Origin: Candidatus Hydrogenedentota bacterium
GTDB taxonomy: Bacteria > Hydrogenedentota > Hydrogenedentia > Hydrogenedentales > SLHB01
DNA: 6,953 bases
NCBI GenBank assembly: GCA_003557825.1
Contig: PWNM01000599.1
Span: 1-6,953, forward strand
Direction: 5' to 3'
In this document: piece by piece, positions 1-5,445 of the stretch
How positions within the stretch are numbered: position 1 is the stretch's first letter
How the letters are laid out: every line of letters begins with the position of its first letter
Translations under genes and position numbers: made by a program
Notes under the pieces: generated by a model
Databases searched by the model: none
Told to the model about the DNA's origin: nothing
Seen by the model: only the letters and a program-made list of their open reading frames with translations

Positions 1-103
1 CCCGCACGGTTTCGGCGACGAGCGACTCGGCCGTTGGAATTTTCACCAACAATTTGTCCTGAATGTCGATAACCAATAGGGCCGCTTGATTGATGTCGAG
101 CAT
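1..103 (-). CDS. Isochorismatase-family (cysteine) hydrolase, N-terminal part only
   Basis: Only the first 34 codons are present; the gene continues past the left edge. The product begins MLDINQAALLVIDIQDKLL. The hydrophobic strand followed by VIDIQ is the opening signature of the isochorismatase/nicotinamidase-like fold, in which the Asp of this motif (Asp13 here) is one member of the Asp-Lys-Cys catalytic triad. The Lys and Cys lie outside the window, so activity and substrate cannot be judged. Family members hydrolyse amides or vinyl ethers (nicotinamide, isochorismate, ureido compounds) and are cytoplasmic. The ATG at 103 has a strong AAAGGAG at 113-119, nine bases upstream of the start. 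The gene follows the dehydrogenase by 14 bases, and the stop codon of that gene overlaps this Shine-Dalgarno, implying one transcript and likely translational coupling. Family assignment is fairly secure; specific function is unknown. Confidence 0.75.
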   Translation of the reverse strand, partial: MLDINQAALLVIDIQDKLLVKIPTAESLVAETVR

Positions 104-112
104 GACTCCGTT

Positions 113-119
113 CTCCTTT
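113..119 (-). promoter_or_regulatory. Ribosome binding site overlapping the upstream stop codon
   Basis: Read on the minus strand, AAAGGAG lies nine bases before the ATG at 103. Its first bases are shared with the TAA stop (118-120) of the preceding dehydrogenase. A ribosome finishing the dehydrogenase therefore sits on the initiation site of the isochorismatase-family gene, a typical coupling arrangement. Confidence 0.7.
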
Positions 120-1113
120 AGGTTGCGTATAAGGCGTCCATAGCCTCGTCGATACAGTCGGGCGTAAGCGGACGCGCATCGAGGACGCTGTAAAACAGGT
201 CCTGTTCATCTTTGAAAGTTTTCAGGGTCTCCAGCATGGATCGGATTTCGTCGGGGGTTGCATCGGGACAGCGGTACCGCAAGCCGAGGCGCTTCATAAG
301 GTCCACGGCCCATTCCGGCTCGTTGTCCTGTAAGCGGGTCATGAAGAAGACCCCCAGCCCCACCAGGTCGCCGTGAAGAAAATGGCGGCCCGTTTGGTGT
401 TCGAGGGCGTAGGCGACGATGTGTTCAGAGCCTTCCTCCGGACGGCTGGTCCCGATACGGATACAAAATTCGACCTCCCGTCGGTACAAGTCCATGATGG
501 TGTCGATGCCCTTGGGCGTGACCTGATAGATGGCCTCGGCGTTGGCTTCGAGTTCGGCGAGGCACTCGCTCGCCAGGGCGGCTACATCCGCGTGATATGC
601 CAGCCCGGTATCCTCGTGCGCCAAGCGCCAATCCCATAATGCCGTATGAATGCTCATGATGTCGCACGCACCGGCTCGGTTGAGCTCCTTCGGGGCCTGC
701 TGAATAATGCCATGATCGACCAGGACATCCTCGGGCCATACCTCGCCCACATAGCTGACGGCGTTATCAATCCGGACGGCCACCGCATCCGTGAGGGGCG
801 CATCGACCGAAACGATCGTTGGAACCAGGACCATCTTGCAGCCTCGCTTCCAGGAAATGTACTTTGCCGTATCGCAACAGGAGCCGCCGCCGATGCCCAC
901 CACCACGTCACATGGTGGCAACTCCTGTTCGAGTGACTCAAGGGTTTCGAGGGCCATATCCGTGACGTAATGTACGCGGTCCGGATTCCATGCATAGGCC
1001 CTCTGGATGAGCGCCCAAGGCTCGGCCATGGTAACAACCTGGATAACCCCCCTGAGGTCGCAGAGGCGTTTCGCGGCATTGGGGCCGGCGATGATGTTGG
1101 GTGGACGGTACAT
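118..1113 (-). CDS. Glycerol-1-phosphate dehydrogenase-like (AraM/Fe-ADH_2) NAD(P)-dependent dehydrogenase
   Basis: The product is a 331-residue cytoplasmic dehydrogenase of the metal-dependent (iron/zinc) alcohol dehydrogenase superfamily, closest in motif layout to sn-glycerol-1-phosphate dehydrogenase/AraM. GIGGGS (residues 73-78) is the pyrophosphate-binding loop for NAD(P), followed by DTAK (81-84). The three expected metal ligands are present: Asp151 in AGACD, His231 in GSEH, and His247 in FLHGD. The stretch from 151 to about 165 (CDIMSIHTALWDWRLA) matches the helix of AraM-type enzymes, as does PTIVSVDAP (98-106). Known relatives interconvert dihydroxyacetone phosphate and glycerol-1-phosphate, but the family also contains other polyol dehydrogenases, so the substrate is inferred only. 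I start at the ATG at 1113, not the in-frame ATG at 1155. The former has AGGAGAA nine bases upstream, while the longer form would overlap the permease gene and translate the Shine-Dalgarno. It lies between the permease (25-base gap) and the isochorismatase-family gene (14-base gap). No archaeal-type lipid gene is visible nearby. Confidence 0.8.
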   Translation of the reverse strand: MYRPPNIIAGPNAAKRLCDLRGVIQVVTMAEPWALIQRAYAWNPDRVHYVTDMALETLESLEQELPPCDVVVGIGGGSCCDTAKYISWKRGCKMVLVPTIVSVDAPLTDAVAVRIDNAVSYVGEVWPEDVLVDHGIIQQAPKELNRAGACDIMSIHTALWDWRLAHEDTGLAYHADVAALASECLAELEANAEAIYQVTPKGIDTIMDLYRREVEFCIRIGTSRPEEGSEHIVAYALEHQTGRHFLHGDLVGLGVFFMTRLQDNEPEWAVDLMKRLGLRYRCPDATPDEIRSMLETLKTFKDEQDLFYSVLDARPLTPDCIDEAMDALYAT

Positions 1114-1120
1114 ATACGAT

Positions 1121-1127
1121 TTCTCCT
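1121..1127 (-). promoter_or_regulatory. Ribosome binding site that fixes the dehydrogenase start
   Basis: AGGAGAA on the minus strand, with GGAG nine bases before the ATG at 1113. It decides between this start and the upstream in-frame ATG at 1155, which would place the motif inside the coding region. Confidence 0.7.
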
Positions 1128-1138
1128 GTGATGGTTGG

Positions 1139-1897
1139 TTACCCTGCGGTTCCACGCACCAGATCGGGCAATGCGCCGATGTTATTGATGACCAATGTGG
1201 CGCCCATCAACGCCGCGGCAAGCATGACGGCAATGCGAAACTGTTGTTCCGGCATGATGCGTGACAACCGCGCGCCGCAATAGGTGCCCACAAGCATGGC
1301 CGGCAAAAAGATAGCGGCCTGCCCTACCAGTGGCCAGGTCACCAGACCATTCAGCCAGAGCATGCTAAGGCCCACTACGTTGATAAAGCAAAAATGGGCG
1401 ACAATATTACTCCGAAACACGTTTTTGGGCGTCTCCTGATTGGCCAGGAACAAAATGACCGGCGGTCCCCCCATGGACGTACTTCCCCCCAGAAAACCGC
1501 TACACACGCCAACCGGAAACAGGGCGCGTCGCATGTTGGTAAGGGGGCGTCGCCATCCGGCCAGCAAGGTCATGGCGAACAGGACGACAAATGATCCGAT
1601 TAAGACCTTCATCAGATCGGCGTTGATGACACGCAGTGCCCAAACGCCAAAAGGCATGCCCACCATGCCGCCGATCACCAATGGGGCAAGCAGTGGAGGC
1701 TGGATGTGCTTTCGACCGTCGTAGGCGACCAACAACGTATTGGGTAGACTGAGCAAAATGACGGTGGGGACAACCTCCGCCGGCTCCAAGACGAACATCA
1801 GCGCCGGCGCGGCGATCAGCGCCATGCCGAACCCGCCGCAGCCTTGCACCAATCCGCCCAAAAACATAGTTAACGAGCCTGCAAATTCCGGTGACAC
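1139..1897 (-). CDS. TauE/SafE-family (DUF81) membrane permease, putative anion/sulfonate exporter
   Basis: The 252-residue product is a very hydrophobic integral membrane protein of the size usual for TauE/SafE (around 250 residues, seven to eight helices). It shows the internal two-fold repeat of the family. The first half has GGLVQGCGGFGMAL (14-27) followed by P31. The second half has GGSTSMGGPPVILFL (137-151). Short charged loops such as DGRKH (60-64) and GWRRP (114-118) separate hydrophobic segments. Characterised relatives export sulfite, sulfoacetate or other small organic anions across the inner membrane; the substrate here is not determinable. The start is GTG at 1897, preceded by a perfect AGGAGG five bases upstream; no better in-frame start exists. 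It is the first gene of the tight cluster with the dehydrogenase and isochorismatase-family hydrolase, and lies 76 bases after the esterase gene, so it may or may not share that transcript. Confidence 0.85.
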   Translation of the reverse strand: MSPEFAGSLTMFLGGLVQGCGGFGMALIAAPALMFVLEPAEVVPTVILLSLPNTLLVAYDGRKHIQPPLLAPLVIGGMVGMPFGVWALRVINADLMKVLIGSFVVLFAMTLLAGWRRPLTNMRRALFPVGVCSGFLGGSTSMGGPPVILFLANQETPKNVFRSNIVAHFCFINVVGLSMLWLNGLVTWPLVGQAAIFLPAMLVGTYCGARLSRIMPEQQFRIAVMLAAALMGATLVINNIGALPDLVRGTAG

Positions 1898-1902
1898 CCA
1901 AG

Positions 1903-1908
1903 CCTCCT
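1903..1908 (-). promoter_or_regulatory. Ribosome binding site for the GTG-started permease
   Basis: A perfect AGGAGG on the minus strand, five bases before the GTG at 1897. It supports the non-ATG start, since no in-frame ATG lies near it. Confidence 0.7.
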
Positions 1909-1973
1909 ATTCTGGTGGGGAAACGATTCGTACGCGCCTGATGTAGTGGTCTGACGGGCGCGCAGGCAGTAGA

Positions 1974-2909
1974 TTACCTGATTGCTGCCGGCTCGAGCGA
2001 ATGGCGTTCAAGGAAGTTCCAGATGACATCCGCCGCATTGAATTCCTTGGACAGGCGCCCCACAAATGGTCGGGGCCAGACCTCGCGTCCGCCCGGCCAA
2101 GTGTGCCCTCCGCCCTCGACTCGATAATGGATCACCTCGGAACGCGTGTCGTTGCCGAGATAGGTTTCACGTACGACGGTGGTACCATCGGTCCGATCGT
2201 TTTCCGGCAACTCCTCAATCTCGGGGGTCGGATTACAGTCATTCGCCTCCACCCAAAAAGCTACGGTTTCAGGAGCGGGAAACAAGCTAATGGTTCGATT
2301 GGGGCCTGCGAAAACCAGTTCCTGGTCATAGGGGATGATAGGATCCTCCGTACCGTGGATGATCAGCATGGGGCGCGGGGTGTCGGGTGGGCCGCCCTTT
2401 GGAATATCCACCAGCATCGTGGCCATGACTGGGGCAAAAGCAGCAAATAAATCCCCCGCTTCGAAAGCCAGCTTGTAGGTCAAAAAGGCTCCATTCGATG
2501 CCCCCGTCGCATAGATCCGGCTAAAATCCACATCGTACCGAGCGGCCACGTCGTCCACAATGGTGCGGACAAATCCGACTTCATCCCGCGTGACGTCCAG
2601 CACGTCGAAAGTCCGCATCAACCCGTCGGGATAGGCTACGAGGAAGCCCTCCCGTTCCGCTGTTTCGTTGAACTGTGAGATATAGGCCATGTGTTTGCCC
2701 GTTTCCGTAAAGCGGTGAAAAGCCACCACTAGGGGTAACGGCTCGGAGCCATCGTAGCTAGACGGTACATACATATGATAGGTGCGTGGCAGCGACCGGT
2801 GTACCGTTCGATGGGAAGTCAAGCCGGGCACATCGGGATTGCACCCGGCAATCCCGAGTGAGAGCAAGGCTGCCGTTATTGCTATAAAACCAATTCGGAC
2901 ATACTGCAT
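1974..2909 (-). CDS. Lipoprotein alpha/beta-hydrolase esterase, LpqC / PHB-depolymerase-like
   Basis: The 311-residue product is a predicted secreted, lipid-anchored serine esterase. It has a short basic N-terminus, a hydrophobic segment (6-22), and a lipobox IAGC ending at Cys23, so signal peptidase II cleavage is expected. The alpha/beta-hydrolase core has the nucleophile elbow GASNG (Ser138), HGTEDPIIP with Asp189, and GGGHTWPGG with His269. These are hallmarks of LpqC/polyhydroxybutyrate depolymerase and feruloyl-esterase-type CE1 enzymes, as are REGFLVAYPDG (86-96) and VGFVRTIVDDVAARY (111-125). Two departures stand out: the oxyanion-hole HG usual after the first strand reads HR (His65-Arg66), and the usual Trp-Asn after YPDG is missing. 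The true substrate is uncertain (polyester, feruloyl or other ester). The start at 2909 is favoured over an in-frame ATG at 2969 because GGGAGG lies eight bases upstream and the short form gives a proper lipoprotein signal. Confidence 0.8.
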   Translation of the reverse strand: MQYVRIGFIAITAALLSLGIAGCNPDVPGLTSHRTVHRSLPRTYHMYVPSSYDGSEPLPLVVAFHRFTETGKHMAYISQFNETAEREGFLVAYPDGLMRTFDVLDVTRDEVGFVRTIVDDVAARYDVDFSRIYATGASNGAFLTYKLAFEAGDLFAAFAPVMATMLVDIPKGGPPDTPRPMLIIHGTEDPIIPYDQELVFAGPNRTISLFPAPETVAFWVEANDCNPTPEIEELPENDRTDGTTVVRETYLGNDTRSEVIHYRVEGGGHTWPGGREVWPRPFVGRLSKEFNAADVIWNFLERHSLEPAAIR

Positions 2910-2917
2910 TGCAATCG

Positions 2918-2923
2918 CCTCCC
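2918..2923 (-). promoter_or_regulatory. Ribosome binding site that fixes the esterase start
   Basis: GGGAGG on the minus strand, eight bases before the ATG at 2909. Starting here yields a clean lipoprotein signal peptide, whereas the longer reading frame from 2969 would add 20 residues ahead of it and translate this site. Confidence 0.7.
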
Positions 2924-2971
2924 TATTACTAACGCTCCTTATTAAACAATACTCGACCCTATAATACACAA

Positions 2972-3002
2972 GGCCTCACCCGAATCTTCCCCGGATGAGG
3001 CC
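2972..3002 (-). terminator. Probable trpB2 terminator hairpin
   Basis: Bases 2972-2982 pair with 2992-3002: seven base pairs, one C-A mismatch, three more pairs, and a nine-base loop. It lies 37 bases beyond the trpB2 stop codon. On the minus strand the stem is followed by TTGTGTATTAT, which is T-rich but not a clean T-tract. It is probably a moderate intrinsic terminator separating trpB2 from the esterase gene. Confidence 0.55.
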
Positions 3003-3038
3003 GTCATAGTGCTTTAGGATTGATTCAATGGGTCATTC

Positions 3039-4397
3039 CTAGAGCTTCGGAATGCATTCCTCCGCTCGATCGATAACCTCCTGATCGAGCTCATAGTCAT
3101 GGAGTTGCTTGTTTAAATAGGCCTCATAAGCCGTCATGTCGAAATGTCCATGGCCGCTCAAGTTGAACAGGATAGTCTTCGATTCGCCCGACTCCTTGCA
3201 TTTGAGGGCTTCGTCGATGGCGACCCGTACCGCATGACCTGACTCGGGCGCGGCAACAATACCTTCGGTAACTGAGAACAGCATCAGTGCATCAAATACC
3301 GGGTTCTGATGTACCGCTACGGCCCGCATGACGCCTTGCTTGGTCAGTGCGGCGACGGTCTGCGCCACGCCATGGTATCGTAGCCCGCCCGCATGGATGC
3401 CCGGGGGGACGAAATTGTGACCAAGCGTGTACTGCTTGAGCAAGGGGGTCATTTCGGCGGTATCGCCGAAGTCGTAGGCGTACAGACCGCGTGTCAAGGT
3501 CGGGCAAGCCGTGGGCTCGACCGCGATGAAGTCGATGTCCTTGCCGTCTCGCACCTTATCAGGGACGAAGGGGAAGCTGATGCCGGCATAGTTCGATCCG
3601 CCGCCGCAGCAACCGATGACGATATCGGGGTACTCGCCCACGCTTTCGAGTTGTTTGCGCGCTTCGAGCCCGATGATCGTTTGATGTAAGCAGACATGAT
3701 TCAAAACGCTGCCCAGGCTGTATTTCACCAGTCCGCCGCTCTTGGCTGCTACCTCAACGGCCTCTGAGATGGCCATGCCCAGGCTGCCCGTCGTATCGGG
3801 GTACTTCTGCAGAAACGCTTTGCCCGAGTCGGTCTCTTCGCTCGGGCTGGCCTTCACGATACCTCCGTAGGTCTCCATCAACACGCGGCGATAGGGCTTT
3901 TGCTCAAAGCTGACCCGAACCATATACACAGTGCACCGCATGCACAACATGGCACATGCGATGGACAGCGCCGTGCCCCATTGGCCGGCTCCTGTTTCCG
4001 TTGTCAGCTCCATCACGCCATCTTGCTTGTTGTAATACGCTTGGGCGATTGACGTGTTGATCTTGTGACTGCCCGATGGGCTAACGCTTTCATTCTTGTA
4101 ATAGATTTTCGCCGGCGTACCGAGGGCTTTTTCGAGGCGGTAGGCCCGGCGCAACGGGGAAGGCCGCCATAGTCGATACAGGTCCATCACCGGCCCGGGA
4201 ATCGAGATCCACTCCTCCGTGGCCATTTCCTGGGCAATCAGGCTTGGGGGGAAGATCGCGCCCAGATCATCGGCTGTCACCGGTTGGTGCGTGGCCGGAT
4301 GAAGAGGCGGATCCAGGGGTTCCGGAATGACCGATGCAACGTTGTACCATGCATCAGGCATGTCCTTGGCATCCAACATAATGTTATACTCGTTCAT
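3039..4397 (-). CDS. trpB: TrpB2-type tryptophan synthase beta subunit
   Basis: The 452-residue PLP enzyme makes tryptophan from indole and L-serine in the cytoplasm. Its length and N-terminal extension (AWYNV at 16-20, PEPLDPPLHP at 25-34, LYRLWRPSPLRRA at 73-85) mark the TrpB2 lineage rather than the roughly 400-residue TrpB1 found with TrpA. Lys112 in SGSHKINT is the residue expected to hold PLP. TETGAGQWG (133-141) carries the catalytic Glu134. GCCGGGSN (262-269) is the phosphate-binding loop. YMVRVSFEQKPYRR (158-171) and the C-terminal FNLSGHGHFD are also typical. The start ATG at 4397 has a moderate AAGGGA eight bases upstream; ATGs at codons 7 and 13 are weaker alternatives. No trpA, trpC or other trp gene is visible, so it stands alone, as TrpB2 often does, perhaps salvaging indole or acting as a serine deaminase-like enzyme. 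It is read divergently from the alpha/beta hydrolase. Confidence 0.93.
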   Translation of the reverse strand: MNEYNIMLDAKDMPDAWYNVASVIPEPLDPPLHPATHQPVTADDLGAIFPPSLIAQEMATEEWISIPGPVMDLYRLWRPSPLRRAYRLEKALGTPAKIYYKNESVSPSGSHKINTSIAQAYYNKQDGVMELTTETGAGQWGTALSIACAMLCMRCTVYMVRVSFEQKPYRRVLMETYGGIVKASPSEETDSGKAFLQKYPDTTGSLGMAISEAVEVAAKSGGLVKYSLGSVLNHVCLHQTIIGLEARKQLESVGEYPDIVIGCCGGGSNYAGISFPFVPDKVRDGKDIDFIAVEPTACPTLTRGLYAYDFGDTAEMTPLLKQYTLGHNFVPPGIHAGGLRYHGVAQTVAALTKQGVMRAVAVHQNPVFDALMLFSVTEGIVAAPESGHAVRVAIDEALKCKESGESKTILFNLSGHGHFDMTAYEAYLNKQLHDYELDQEVIDRAEECIPKL

Positions 4398-4439
4398 GGC
4401 GGTTTTCCCTTTTGTACGCTGTGTGCTCTAACTCCGGCA

Positions 4440-4456
4440 AGTATGATACACATACT
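4440..4456. repeat. Perfect inverted repeat, possible operator
   Basis: AGTATG (4440-4445) and CATACT (4451-4456) are exact reverse complements separated by the five bases ATACA. The element sits in the divergent spacer and overlaps the candidate -10 box of trpB2, a position where a dimeric repressor would block transcription. The arms are short, so chance occurrence is possible, and no regulator gene is visible in the window. Confidence 0.4.
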
Positions 4457-4472
4457 GACCGATGTAGGCCAA
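4443..4472 (-). promoter_or_regulatory. Candidate sigma-70-type promoter for trpB2
   Basis: On the minus strand, TTGGCC (4467-4472) and TATCAT (4443-4448) are separated by 18 bases. The -10 matches the consensus at five of six positions and the -35 at four of six. Transcription would begin near 4436, giving a leader of about 40 bases before the trpB2 ATG. This is called from sequence pattern only; no equally good promoter was found for the divergent hydrolase. Confidence 0.4.
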
Positions 4473-4500
4473 CTCATGCCCAATCCATATCCCCATCACA

Positions 4501-4506
4501 GGGAGG
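4501..4506 (+). promoter_or_regulatory. Ribosome binding site for the alpha/beta hydrolase
   Basis: GGGAGG lies four bases before the ATG at 4511. A second AGGAG at 4538-4542, four bases before an in-frame ATG at 4547, makes an alternative or secondary start possible. Confidence 0.55.
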
Positions 4507-4510
4507 CGCT

Positions 4511-5404
4511 ATGTCAACAAAATCCAAACAAGTCCTCAGGAGACCTATGATCGCTCAGATTGGCTCAGTTCTCGGATGGGCCGTGGCTCTCTATGTCGGG
4601 CTTGCGATTTTGCTGTTTTTGTTGCAGTCATTCATCATTTTCCCCGGCGGTCGCAACGTATGGCGAACGCCCGATGCCCCCGGCTTTGGCTGGTCCTATG
4701 ACGATGTTGAGTTGACGGTGAATGGCCATACGACGCACGGATGGTATATCTATGCTCCAGAACCCGCCCGGGGAACCCTGCTGTTCTCTCATGGCAATGC
4801 GGGAACCATCTCCAATCGCCTCGAATCTGCTCAGACCTTTCGCGATCTCGGTTTCAATGTCCTACTTTATGACTATGGCGGTTATGGCCACAGCACAGGC
4901 CGCGCATCGGAGGCCCGCTGCAACGCGGACATCCGCGCTATGTGGGACTACCTCACCGGGAAACGGGGCGAATCCCCAGAACGTATCGTATTGTTTGGGC
5001 GATCGCTGGGCGGCGGTCCCACAACTTACCTGGCAGCCCAAGTCACGCCCGGTGCCATCATCCTCGAAAGCACCTTCCGATCCACCATAGCCGTCGCCCG
5101 AGGCGTCTTCCCGTTCTTTTTGTTCCCCCTCGAACTTCTCGTCCGCCATCCCTTTCGGAACGAAGACAAGGTTCCCCATTTTACGGCTCCGCTGCTGGTG
5201 GTGCATAGCCCCAATGACGAGATCATCCCGTACAGCCATGGTCGTCGGCTATACGAACTCGCCCCCGAACCCAAGAGTTTCCTCGAGATTCGCGGCGGCC
5301 ACAATGAAGGGTTTTTTCAGGATGCCGAGACCTATTTTGAAGGACTCGCCGAGTTCTTACATCCCCGGTTTCCTATTGAGACAGAAAACCCGGAAAGCTC
5401 TTGA
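4511..5404 (+). CDS. Membrane-anchored alpha/beta hydrolase (BEM46/ABHD13-17-like)
   Basis: The 297-residue product has a basic N-terminus (KSKQVLRR, 4-11), then one transmembrane segment at about 14-40, then an alpha/beta-hydrolase domain probably facing the periplasm or outer side. The complete catalytic set is visible: the oxyanion motif SHGNAG (93-98), the nucleophile GRSLGG with Ser165, HSPNDEIIP with Asp236, and GGHNEGF with His264. DYGGYGHSTG (121-130) is characteristic of the BEM46/ABHD13/ABHD17 group, whose members include thioesterases and lipases. The bacterial substrate is unknown. ATG at 4511 is preferred because GGGAGG lies four bases upstream and it keeps the basic residues before the membrane helix. 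An ATG at 4547, also with AGGAG close before it, would give a form 12 residues shorter. The gene is the only plus-strand gene seen; it diverges from trpB2 and converges with the phosphofructokinase gene, so it is probably transcribed alone. Confidence 0.8.
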   Translation: MSTKSKQVLRRPMIAQIGSVLGWAVALYVGLAILLFLLQSFIIFPGGRNVWRTPDAPGFGWSYDDVELTVNGHTTHGWYIYAPEPARGTLLFSHGNAGTISNRLESAQTFRDLGFNVLLYDYGGYGHSTGRASEARCNADIRAMWDYLTGKRGESPERIVLFGRSLGGGPTTYLAAQVTPGAIILESTFRSTIAVARGVFPFFLFPLELLVRHPFRNEDKVPHFTAPLLVVHSPNDEIIPYSHGRRLYELAPEPKSFLEIRGGHNEGFFQDAETYFEGLAEFLHPRFPIETENPESS

Positions 5405-5418
5405 GCGAGCTTCCCGGG
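5385..5418 (-). terminator. Strong intrinsic terminator of the PPi-phosphofructokinase gene
   Basis: Bases 5389-5400 pair with 5407-5418 as a 12-base-pair GC-rich stem with one mismatch and the loop TTGAGC. On the minus strand the stem runs directly into TTTTCTGTCT, a classic intrinsic terminator. It lies 28 bases past the kinase stop codon. It overlaps the 3' end of the convergent hydrolase gene, whose TGA stop (5402-5404) is in the loop. On the plus strand there is no T-run, so termination of the hydrolase transcript here is doubtful. Confidence 0.75.
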
Positions 5419-5445
5419 TAGCAGCAATGAATCGTTCTGGGACCT

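Noticed and set aside
1114..1155. Longer N-terminus for the dehydrogenase from the ATG at 1155
   Set aside because: It would overlap the permease stop and read through the clear AGGAG ribosome binding site; family similarity begins only at the ATG at 1113.
1933..1962. CGCGCC / GGCGCG inverted repeat between the esterase and permease genes
   Set aside because: The stem is only six base pairs with an 18-base loop and no T-tract, too weak to call a terminator or operator.
2001..2450. Open plus-strand frame of 149 codons opposite the esterase
   Set aside because: It lies entirely inside a well-supported gene on the other strand and shows no domain signature.
2960..2965. Perfect TATAAT on the plus strand
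   Set aside because: No matching -35 and no plus-strand gene follow it; the region downstream is the trpB2 terminator and the trpB2 3' end.
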